Assembly: GCF_010500895.1 (NCBI RefSeq)
Contig: NZ_JAAAWO010000002.1
Location: forward strand, 468,376-532,375
Length of the DNA stretch: 64,000 nucleotides
Direction of reading: 5' to 3'
From: Alteromonas genovensis
GTDB lineage: Bacteria > Pseudomonadota > Gammaproteobacteria > Enterobacterales > Alteromonadaceae
Shown here in pieces: positions 1 through 7,334 of the stretch (position 1 is its first letter; each line of letters starts with the position of its first letter). Made by a program: the position numbers and the translations under genes. The notes below the pieces were generated by a model. It worked only from the letters and a program-made list of their open reading frames with translations. It did not search any database and was not told the origin of the DNA.

Positions 1-1
1 G

Positions 2-679
2 AAGCAGGGTAAGACGCCGGTTGTCGTTAAAGACGGCGCAGGCTTTTATGTGAATCGTATTTTAGCGCCTTACATGAATGAAGCGGCTAACTTAATCTTA
101 GATGGCGAGCCAATTGAGCATATTGACAAGTCTTTAGTGAAATTTGGGTTCCCAGTTGGCCCAGTCAAGCTACTTGATGAGGTTGGTATAGACGTAGGCA
201 CCAAGATTATTCCATTTTTAGTGGAAGCGTTTGGTGAGCGTTTCACCGCGCCTTCTGCATTTGACAAAGTGTTGTCTGATGGACGTAAAGGTAAGAAAAA
301 CAAGAAAGGATTTTACGATTACGAAGGTAAGAAGCCTGGTAAAGAAGTCGATGAAAGCATTTATGAATTATTAGGGCTATCACCGTCAAGTAAGCTTAGC
401 GAGAAAGAAGTGGCAGAGCGCTGCGTTCTGATGATGCTGAACGAGGCTGCTCGCTGTTTAGATGAAGGTGTTATTCGCAATGCCCGTGACGGTGATATTG
501 GTGCTATATTCGGTATTGGATTCCCGCCGTTTTTGGGTGGTCCGTTCCGATACATGGACACGCTTGGCATAAAGCATGTTGTAGCTAGGCTAAATCATTA
601 CTCTACCGCTGTTGGTGATAAGTTCGCGCCAGCTGATGTACTGGTGAAGATGGCGGAAAGCGATAAGTCGTTTTACTAA
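2..679 (+). CDS. fadJ: FadJ, fatty acid oxidation complex alpha subunit (C-terminal part)
   Basis: The reading frame is open from the left edge, so this is the 3' part of a gene that begins outside the window. It matches the C-terminal half of FadJ, the bifunctional enoyl-CoA hydratase/3-hydroxyacyl-CoA dehydrogenase of beta-oxidation. The segment [18 protein letters not shown] is the end of the NAD-binding dehydrogenase domain, and the two following 3-hydroxyacyl-CoA dehydrogenase C-terminal repeats carry [17 protein letters not shown] and [15 protein letters not shown]. These segments are closer to FadJ than to FadB. An in-frame GTG at position 50 is internal, not the start. The gene ends at a strong bidirectional terminator. 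Confidence 0.95.
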   Translation, partial: KQGKTPVVVKDGAGFYVNRILAPYMNEAANLILDGEPIEHIDKSLVKFGFPVGPVKLLDEVGIDVGTKIIPFLVEAFGERFTAPSAFDKVLSDGRKGKKNKKGFYDYEGKKPGKEVDESIYELLGLSPSSKLSEKEVAERCVLMMLNEAARCLDEGVIRNARDGDIGAIFGIGFPPFLGGPFRYMDTLGIKHVVARLNHYSTAVGDKFAPADVLVKMAESDKSFY

Positions 680-700
680 CATCTAGTGAAGTATGATATA

Positions 701-735
701 AAAACGGGGCATTTAATAAATGCCCCGTTTTTTTT
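701..735. terminator. Bidirectional intrinsic terminator
   Basis: A perfect 15-bp stem (701-715 with 717-731) is rich in GC in its core and flanked by an A-run on the left and eight T on the right. It can end fadJ on the plus strand and the bacteriocin-like operon on the minus strand. Confidence 0.9.
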
Positions 736-844
736 GTCTTTTTTTAAGTAAGAGCTTTTTTAAATAAGGGCTTCTAGTCAGAGACCTAAGTTGAACCCAC
801 AGCAAGTTGCTAAAGCACCACCGGCTTTGCAAAAATGCCCTTAG

Positions 845-1039
845 CTACTTCAAGTAAGTTTGAACCTTAAAATAAAGCAGGGTTAATAATGCTGCGGCAA
901 AAAAATACTTCGATGTGAATACATACTCACCCTTAGCCGCTGCGAAATACATTACCATCAGCCAGCAGTACACAATATTCACAACGATCAACCCTTGGCC
1001 AAATCGACAAAGCTTACTAACGTCTTTAATGAGTTGCAT
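845..1039 (-). CDS. Small membrane protein, candidate bacteriocin immunity protein
   Basis: A 64-residue protein with two predicted transmembrane helices (about residues 16-35 and 46-60), a short basic N-terminus and a basic C-terminal end. I do not recognise a named family. Its ATG lies inside the last codons of the upstream double-glycine peptide gene (14-bp overlap), so the two are almost certainly co-transcribed and translationally coupled. A small two-helix membrane protein directly after a class II bacteriocin-like precursor is the classic position and shape of an immunity protein, and that is the inferred role. No direct evidence of function is visible. Transcription would end at the bidirectional hairpin at 701-735. 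Confidence 0.6.
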   Translation of the reverse strand: MQLIKDVSKLCRFGQGLIVVNIVYCWLMVMYFAAAKGEYVFTSKYFFAAALLTLLYFKVQTYLK

Positions 1040-1184
1040 CGTATAAACCTGCCCCTAAACCCGCGCCGAAGTCAGCAGAAACCTGGAGGGCTCCTATGTA
1101 ACCGGCAGTGAACAGCATGGCCGTTAATATTGGTCCGATGCCACCAGAAATATTGTCTAATTCATGAATTGTTAGCTCTTGCAT
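1026..1184 (-). CDS. Double-glycine leader peptide, bacteriocin/microcin-like precursor
   Basis: A 52-residue ORF. The first 15 residues, MQELTIHELDNISGG, fit the double-glycine leader consensus (L-S/T-x-x-E-L-x-x-I-x-G-G) used by C39-peptidase ABC exporters. The predicted mature peptide is 37 residues, small, hydrophobic and rich in Gly and Ala: it starts IGPILTAMLF and contains FGAGLGAGLYDA, with GxxxG-type spacings typical of class II bacteriocins. There is no Cys. A purine-rich ribosome site (GAGGCGGGAA) abuts the ATG. The stop overlaps the start of the membrane-protein gene at 845-1039. No C39 exporter gene is in this window, so secretion would need a transporter encoded elsewhere. Confidence 0.7.
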   Translation of the reverse strand: MQELTIHELDNISGGIGPILTAMLFTAGYIGALQVSADFGAGLGAGLYDATH

Positions 1185-1416
1185 TTCCCGCCTCTTTATT
1201 TGTTTAATAAATAGGTTAAAACGACCTAGAGCCGTTTTTAAATTTTAAAGTTTAAAACTTATTTACTCACGATGATTTCAAGAAGAGTAGTGGATTCGAT
1301 ATAATTTATTAACTGACCGTTAGCCTAGAATTGATTTACCGCTATTTCAGTGCAAAGAGTTTGTTGTTAATAATCAACGCTAAAAGGTGTTTTTTCGTAA
1401 CCATTAGGTTGCTGAT

Positions 1417-1662
1417 ATGTTAAATACTGGTCGTTCGTCGATTTTCGTTCATGTAACTGTAATTTGTGCTGGTTTATTGAGCATTTATGGTTAGAATCAC
1501 CCCGTTTTCTTTAGTTACTATCGGTATATTATTCAAGGCGAGCCTTCATATTATAAAGATAATACTGATGTCAAAAAAATGACGCCTCACTTAACAGAGA
1601 CCTTTATTACTGCAACCATTTTGGTGGCGATCATTTTTATGGCGATACAATGTTCAAAGTGA
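1417..1662 (+). pseudogene. Small membrane protein remnant with in-frame amber codon
   Basis: From the ATG at 1417 the frame runs 25 codons, meets TAG at 1492-1494, and then stays open in the same frame to TGA at 1660-1662. Both halves encode one hydrophobic helix (FVHVTVICAGLLSIYG before the stop and ITATILVAIIFMAIQ near the end), which suggests an originally 80-residue two-helix protein broken by one nonsense change. A TTTCAA-N18-TATAAT promoter-like pair lies at 1276-1305. The family is unknown. Chance continuation of an open frame cannot be excluded. Confidence 0.35.
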
Positions 1663-1698
1663 ATGATGTTACCGTTTGAATAAACAGGCAATGATTAC

Positions 1699-1941
1699 TT
1701 GATATGGTTTAATCAAAACCCTTCGAAATTGTGGAGATGTAGAGTGTTGTCACTTGTTCTAGTATGCATGATATTTAGCGCCTATTTTTATGTAGAGGCG
1801 TTTAAGTGGGGTATGAATGCCAGACGCTGGGCTGCGGCAGGTTTACTCCTAGGCCCTGCAGTGCTTCCCATGTTCTCTATTTCGCGTCATATTCATTGGC
1901 GCAACGCTGTAGGCTACAACAACCTCTTTGTTGCCGCATAA
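1699..1941 (+). CDS. Small membrane protein of unknown function
   Basis: An 80-residue ORF with a TTG start. It has one clear transmembrane helix (about residues 16-35, LSLVLVCMIFSAYFYVEAF). A second, Gly/Pro-containing hydrophobic segment (WAAAGLLLGPAVLPMF) follows an Arg pair and precedes a basic His/Arg stretch. The WGMNARRWAAAGLLLGP pattern looks like a conserved short membrane domain rather than random sequence. The start is uncertain: there is no good ribosome site, and the nearest ATG (1691) runs into a stop after three codons, so this may be a truncated gene. It follows the amber-interrupted remnant by 36 bp. Confidence 0.5.
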   Translation: MIWFNQNPSKLWRCRVLSLVLVCMIFSAYFYVEAFKWGMNARRWAAAGLLLGPAVLPMFSISRHIHWRNAVGYNNLFVAA

Positions 1942-2063
1942 GCGCTTACAGGACGCTTTGACCTAACGCTGCAAAAGGTGCCAGTGGAATGTGTGGTGAT
2001 GGGGAGATTCGAGGGCGAATAGAGGGCGAATAGAGGTCGAGTGATTCGGTAAAAGCTAAGCAT

Positions 2064-2091
2064 AAAAAAAGAGAGCCGAGGCTCTCTTTTT
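2064..2091. terminator. Bidirectional intrinsic terminator
   Basis: The sequence AAAAGAGAGC-CGAG-GCTCTCTTTT forms a stem flanked by A and T tracts. It serves the minus-strand 55-residue gene and can stop plus-strand transcripts from 1699-1941. Just to its left, 2009-2040 carries an imperfect 11-bp tandem repeat (GAGGGCGAATA). Confidence 0.8.
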
Positions 2092-2111
2092 AGAATCTGT
2101 GTCAGTGCGCA

Positions 2112-2279
2112 TTACCAGCCTAAACCACGGCCATTGTTACCAGTGCGAGGCTTTGGAACATAACTTTCTGTCGCTACTTCTTTTTTAGTCTCAGGAGCCT
2201 GTTTGGCGCCGTCTTGCTTGTCAGCTGCAACTGGGGTAGCGGTAGATAGTACTAGTGCAACAGCGTACTCTTTTAACAT
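2112..2279 (-). CDS. Small exported protein of unknown function (55 residues)
   Basis: The ORF starts at the ATG at 2279 with a good ribosome site (AGAGGA, 6 bp upstream). The N-terminus MLKEYAVALVLSTATPVAA is a plausible signal peptide with an AxA-type cleavage site. The mature part is short, hydrophilic and Lys/Gln/Glu-rich, and ends in a Gly/Arg segment (RTGNNGRGLGW). It has no Cys. I do not recognise the family. It is followed immediately by a terminator, so it is probably monocistronic. A 15-bp inverted repeat, GGTATT-TTC-AATACC, lies upstream at 2441-2455 and could be an operator. Confidence 0.6.
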   Translation of the reverse strand: MLKEYAVALVLSTATPVAADKQDGAKQAPETKKEVATESYVPKPRTGNNGRGLGW

Positions 2280-2574
2280 GTCTTTTCCTCTGATTTTTTA
2301 ATTTTTTAAAACGAACAAACAAAGTCGATTTGAATTTTTATTGTCAGCTCTTACCGACGTTTATACCATTGCTAAACTTGTGCCACATTTTAAAAATGTA
2401 TAAAAAACAGGTGCTTGCATTTTTTTGTTGGTTTTTTGACGGTATTTTCAATACCAAAGTCTATTAGCCTTTTGCCTAATTGGCGGGAAATTGCCGGAAT
2501 GGGGTGTGAGGAGGAGGCAGAGCCTAGCCTGCCATAAAACGCATTTTCAAAGGTTGGGATTGGTAGGTTGTTAA
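2280..2574. other. Intergenic region between the exported peptide and the GGDEF-EAL sensor
   Basis: No gene is seen here. The region is AT-rich near 2290-2430. It contains the GGTATTTTCAATACC palindrome (2441-2455), which lies upstream of the minus-strand exported-peptide gene and just past the 3' end of the sensor gene. Confidence 0.5.
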
Positions 2575-5500
2575 CTACTGTAGGTCAGCGTTGCCAAGAA
2601 TGGTATTTAGCTGGTGGTTTTCGGTAAGTAGTTTTTCAAAGCGCTCTGCATTAAGGGGTTTACTGTAGAGAAAACCTTGCAGCATTTCGCAATCGTAACG
2701 GCGCAGAATATTAAGCTGTGCCTCTTCTTCTACGCCTTCAGCAACCACTTTAAGTCCGAGGTTGTGGGCAATATTAATAATGGCTGCTGCCATATGGCGG
2801 TCCACACTACTTTTTGCGATATCGTCGATAAACGCTTTATCGATTTTAAGAGTGTTCAGTGGAAAGCGCTTGAGGTACGCAAGTGACGAGTAGCCAGTAC
2901 CAAAATCGTCAAGAGCCAAATGAATCCCTCGCTCTCGCAGGCGGGTCATCATTTGAAGGCCATTTTCCGGGCTCTCCATTAACGTACCTTCGGTTATCTC
3001 GCATTCTAAATGAAGCGGAGATAGCCCTACGTCACTTAATATCCGGTTGATGCGCTCGTCCAAGTCAGGTAATTCAAATTGCTTGGCAGATATGTTGACA
3101 GCGACGCGACCGCTAAATAAACCCTGACTGACCCAGCGCTTTGTATCGGCGCAGGCTTTTCTTAAAACTTGCTCGCCTATCTCAATAATTTGACCAGTTT
3201 GCTCTGCAAGGGGAATGAATTGGCCAGGGCTTACAATCCCTTTTTGAGGGTGCTCAAACCGCACTAAAGCTTCCATACTTACAAGCCTGCCCGACGTTAT
3301 ATCTACCTTAGGCTGGTAGTACACGGTGAAGAGGTCGTCTTTGATCCCTTGTCTAATTAGATTTTCGATTTGAAGTTGTCGTACGGCGTTTTGATTCATT
3401 TCACCGCTAAAGAACTGATAGCTGTTGCCACCGTTGTTTTTTGCAAAATACATTGCTGTATCAGCATTTTTCAGCATTTCTTGGGGGGACATACCGTCAT
3501 CAGGAAAGAAAGCGATCCCTATACTTGCGCCAAGTACAAATTCTTGTTTATTGATAATAAACGGCCGTGATAGCGTATCTAGTACGTTTTGAGCGTAATG
3601 CGTTACAGTGTGAATATCAGCATCACTCTCCATTAGAATACTAAATTCATCGCCGCCAAGGCGGTAACAGGTGGCGGTTTTTCCTGTAATTCTCTGCAAT
3701 CGTTTAGCTATTTGTTTAATTAAAATGTCACCAGTTTGATGTCCTAGAGAATCATTTATTTTCTTAAAATTATCCATATCCAGACAAAGAAGCGTATGCT
3801 GCTCGCCTTTACGCACTAAGTTTTGGTGACTGGCTTGAAAGAACGACCTGTTAGGCAATTCAGTCAGCGGGTCGGTGTTAGCAAGTTTAAGCAGTTCTTT
3901 CTCGGTGTTTTTACGAGAAGTAATATCACTAAAAACACCCACGAAATGGCTAATTTTACCGTCTTCATCGTGTACGGCATCTATATTAAGCTCAATCTCA
4001 AAACGTTCGCCGTTAACGCGCACGCTCTCTACCTCGCCACTCCAGTTGCCTTTGCTTTTTAAGGTTTTCTTAATTTCTTCTGTAAAGGCATCAGGGTATA
4101 GATGAAAATGCATATAGCTGGCTAGCGCTTGATCTCTAGTTTCACCGGTATAGCCACAGTAGGCATTGTTAACGCTAATAAATTTAAATTTAGTGTTTGA
4201 AATAAACACCCCTTCAGAGATGTTTTCAATGGAGCGCTTAAATAAATTTAATTGCTCTTCAGCTTCCTTAAGGTGATGAATATTCTTTAGCGTACCCGTC
4301 ATGCGAATTGGCTGTTGATTGTGATCTCTTTCTACAACCTTCCCTCTATCGAGTATCCAAATCCACTGATTTTTAAACGTTTTCGCTCTGTAGGCAAGTT
4401 CGTAGAAGTCGCTTTTCCCTTCTAAGTGCTCTCTCAGTGAGTCTTTAACGCGTTTAAGATCGTTAGGATGTATGTTGGCATCAAAGGCGCCTGTGGTTCG
4501 TATATCGTCTTGGGGGAAGTCTAGGGTGCCCCAGGTATTTGCCCGATACACTTGACCTCGGTAAACATCCCAGTCCCACAACTCATCCCCTGAACTCCAC
4601 AGCGTTAACTTTAATCGTTCTTCAGACTCTTTTATCGCTAGCTGATTGGCTTTTCGAATTTGAAATTGTCTTACCAGAAAAGCAAAAATTACCACAATGA
4701 CTAAGGCGTAAAATACAAGGGCTACTGCGTGAAGCCATGGCGGGCGTTCAATTTTAATATCTAAACTGCGACTTTCAGACCACTGCTTTCCTGGTTCTTT
4801 CGCCTGAACTTCAAAAGTGTAGTTGCCAAAGCTAATATTATTGAACTGAGCAACTCGCCCATCATCAATATAAATCCAGTTTGAATCTAAATTATTCAGA
4901 CGGTATCGATAAGACACCTGAGAAGGATAAACTGGATTTACTAATGCAAAAGAGAGGCTGAAGCGCGTTTCGTCGTGCGCTAATCGAACCTGTTCACTGT
5001 AATGTACGTCTTGGCTGTTAGCATAGGCTTGAGGATATTCAGTGCCTCGCTGCTCATTGGCTTTCACTGAGCCAAATACAGATAATTGGCCTAGTTGAGG
5101 CGTCAACGTGCTTTGGCCAGTTTTATTCACATTGTCTCGTTGCTTTGATATTTTGTTGTAACCTCTGATACCGCCGAAATAGATAGAGTTATCTCTGGCT
5201 ACAAATACTGAAGACTCTCCTAAACTGTTGTATTCTAACTCAGAATTGGGAATGAGGGACTCTTGAGTTAGCGAAGGCAGAGCAATTTGGTGCACGCCAG
5301 CGGCATCGGCATACCAAATACTGCGTCCAACTCCAATAGAGGAAATAATATAACCATTTCTATCGTTTCTGGTTTGTCGTTTTACAATCTCGAAAGAACT
5401 TTTATCAACCATAAGAACGCCGTCAGAACGAGTGGTTAACCAAAATGCTTCAGAGCTCTCGTAAATAGAATAAACTTGAGAGTTTAGACCGTCGTCCTGA

Positions 5501-7122
5501 GAAATTTGCCCTATGACTTCCTTAGAAAACGGCGATACGATGGTGACTCCTTGTTCATTTCGGAGCCATAGACGTTTTAAACTATCTGTAAAAATAGGTA
5601 TGAGGGTAGTAGGAAGCCCATCAATGGATAATTTAGTTGGTGATAGTTCTTTATTTGGATTCTTTAGAGCCCCCGTATCAATATAAAGTGTAGCTAACTT
5701 TTCATGCCAAACCCATATTGTGTCATCGTGATAATGAATGTGATCAATAATATCGCCTTTGAACAAATGCGCCTGCTTGGTAATAGTACCGTCGTCTTCT
5801 TTATACGCTGCTAATCCATCTGACGATGCAACCCAATAGTATCCTTGGGAATCAATCGCTAAGTCCCAGTAATTTGATTGAGCATTATCGCCATTGGAAT
5901 GGGTTAAATAATTGACTTTACCAGACGCCTTATCAAACTTCGCGAGTCCCCGTTCCTGCGTTGCGAGAAGAAGCTCGTCTTTATTATTTTCTGCCAGAGC
6001 CCAAACTGTCGCGAAGTTATCTTCTGTTTGTTGTGAGGAGTTATACACTGGCTGGTAGTGGACACTTGCGTATTCGGGATGATATCTGAATGCCCCCTGA
6101 CGAAAGGTACCTGCCCATACTACTCCAGTCCGGTCTACCATTACACGAATAATTACTGCTGCCGGAAAACCCGTCGATTCAAAGTTGTCCGAATTCAAAT
6201 GAAGCGATTGAAATTCTGTAGATGGTGATACTTCTTGTTTAGCTGCACCGCTTAAAACAAAGAGTCCAGAGGTAGTGCCCATCCAAATGTCGCTCTCGTT
6301 TATCGTAATATTTAAAACATTGAGGTCGCCATCAAAACCTAAGTCAGCACCGTTTTTAATTAATACTGTTTTACCGCGGGCATTGACAATCTTTATGCCT
6401 TCTTTGGTTGCTAGCCAGTAATTACCGTTGATAATCTTTATGTCGTGTAACGCAGCCGAATCAAGGGTAATTCCCCAAGGATTTACTTTGTTTAAACTCG
6501 ACAATTCTCCTGTATCCTTATCGAGAATTTTTGCACCCAATTCATTTGATCCAATCCAGGTTCGGTTGGGCTCATCCATTATCACTTTTACAAAGGTTTG
6601 TTCATCAAAAATTTGCTTTGCGGAAGTAATATTGTTCTGGATCTTATCAAATTGATACAGGAACTTTTCGTCAGCGAACAAAATTTTGCCAGACTTTGAT
6701 TCGCTAATTGCGGTAATTGAATTGGATTTGATTATAGAGTTGTCTCTATTAAACACTTCGAAGTTATCGGTGTCAGGTTTGTATTTTGCTAAGCCATTAT
6801 TCGTTCCTAGCCAAAGCATGCCGTCTGAGTCTAAAAATAATGTTTGGATAAAACCTGATGGAATTGAATTTGCGTCGATATCTGAAGGGTGGTACTGCTT
6901 AACTTCGTAGCCTGAGTAACGATTAAGGCCGTTAGAAGTCGCTATCCATATAAAGCCTATGTCGTCTTCAACGATATCAAGAACGGTAGTATCTGATAAG
7001 CCTTGGCGCTTATTCAGTTCAGTAAATTTAAGATCGGATACTTCTATCGCATCTACAGAAGAGCATAACCCTGAAAGCAGCAACAAGAAAACGGATACAG
7101 TTTTTAATAGGGTTGAACGCAC
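2575..7122 (-). CDS. Propeller-sensor PAS-GGDEF-EAL cyclic-di-GMP enzyme
   Basis: A 1515-residue membrane sensor. It has a signal peptide (about residues 1-25) and then roughly 700 residues of two-component-regulator propeller repeats (repeated WIATSNGLNRY and WLGTNNGLAKY type motifs). A Y_Y_Y domain (about 700-790) and one transmembrane helix (about 796-815) follow. The cytoplasmic part has two PAS/PAC domains (about 830-1080), a GGDEF domain with intact GGDEF at 1156-1160, and an EAL domain with EAL at 1284-1286 and the DDFGTGYSS loop. The position of the inhibitory RxxD site before GGDEF is GKTA, so product inhibition is probably absent. Both catalytic signatures look intact, so it may make and/or degrade c-di-GMP in response to a periplasmic ligand, possibly a glycan as in related propeller sensors. 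It is monocistronic. Confidence 0.92.
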   Translation of the reverse strand: MRSTLLKTVSVFLLLLSGLCSSVDAIEVSDLKFTELNKRQGLSDTTVLDIVEDDIGFIWIATSNGLNRYSGYEVKQYHPSDIDANSIPSGFIQTLFLDSDGMLWLGTNNGLAKYKPDTDNFEVFNRDNSIIKSNSITAISESKSGKILFADEKFLYQFDKIQNNITSAKQIFDEQTFVKVIMDEPNRTWIGSNELGAKILDKDTGELSSLNKVNPWGITLDSAALHDIKIINGNYWLATKEGIKIVNARGKTVLIKNGADLGFDGDLNVLNITINESDIWMGTTSGLFVLSGAAKQEVSPSTEFQSLHLNSDNFESTGFPAAVIIRVMVDRTGVVWAGTFRQGAFRYHPEYASVHYQPVYNSSQQTEDNFATVWALAENNKDELLLATQERGLAKFDKASGKVNYLTHSNGDNAQSNYWDLAIDSQGYYWVASSDGLAAYKEDDGTITKQAHLFKGDIIDHIHYHDDTIWVWHEKLATLYIDTGALKNPNKELSPTKLSIDGLPTTLIPIFTDSLKRLWLRNEQGVTIVSPFSKEVIGQISQDDGLNSQVYSIYESSEAFWLTTRSDGVLMVDKSSFEIVKRQTRNDRNGYIISSIGVGRSIWYADAAGVHQIALPSLTQESLIPNSELEYNSLGESSVFVARDNSIYFGGIRGYNKISKQRDNVNKTGQSTLTPQLGQLSVFGSVKANEQRGTEYPQAYANSQDVHYSEQVRLAHDETRFSLSFALVNPVYPSQVSYRYRLNNLDSNWIYIDDGRVAQFNNISFGNYTFEVQAKEPGKQWSESRSLDIKIERPPWLHAVALVFYALVIVVIFAFLVRQFQIRKANQLAIKESEERLKLTLWSSGDELWDWDVYRGQVYRANTWGTLDFPQDDIRTTGAFDANIHPNDLKRVKDSLREHLEGKSDFYELAYRAKTFKNQWIWILDRGKVVERDHNQQPIRMTGTLKNIHHLKEAEEQLNLFKRSIENISEGVFISNTKFKFISVNNAYCGYTGETRDQALASYMHFHLYPDAFTEEIKKTLKSKGNWSGEVESVRVNGERFEIELNIDAVHDEDGKISHFVGVFSDITSRKNTEKELLKLANTDPLTELPNRSFFQASHQNLVRKGEQHTLLCLDMDNFKKINDSLGHQTGDILIKQIAKRLQRITGKTATCYRLGGDEFSILMESDADIHTVTHYAQNVLDTLSRPFIINKQEFVLGASIGIAFFPDDGMSPQEMLKNADTAMYFAKNNGGNSYQFFSGEMNQNAVRQLQIENLIRQGIKDDLFTVYYQPKVDITSGRLVSMEALVRFEHPQKGIVSPGQFIPLAEQTGQIIEIGEQVLRKACADTKRWVSQGLFSGRVAVNISAKQFELPDLDERINRILSDVGLSPLHLECEITEGTLMESPENGLQMMTRLRERGIHLALDDFGTGYSSLAYLKRFPLNTLKIDKAFIDDIAKSSVDRHMAAAIINIAHNLGLKVVAEGVEEEAQLNILRRYDCEMLQGFLYSKPLNAERFEKLLTENHQLNTILGNADLQ

Positions 7123-7334
7123 CTAAACACCTTTGGCTTGCGCCGATTGTTTTTATTTTTTATGTTTTGTTTTTACAGCGTCCTAGTCGCATCCCTAACA
7201 ACTAGAGGAATAAATATGCCGAATTAAGGCACTCTCCACAAGGACTTTTTATAAAAGCGAAAACAACGGCTTACTTATTAGCCAGCTTAAGAGGTTTGGA
7301 TAGTTGTGTATCGGCAAGAATAAAGAATTGTTTA

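Noticed and set aside
781..840. Minus-strand open frame with the residues GGALATCCGFNLGL, looking like a second double-glycine peptide
   Set aside because: It is only 20 codons between stops with no start codon and no leader consensus. At most it is a decayed remnant.
1342..1404. 20-residue minus-strand ORF (MVTKKHLLALIINNKLFALK) upstream of the bacteriocin-like gene
   Set aside because: It is very short, AT-driven in composition and has no ribosome site. It could be chance.
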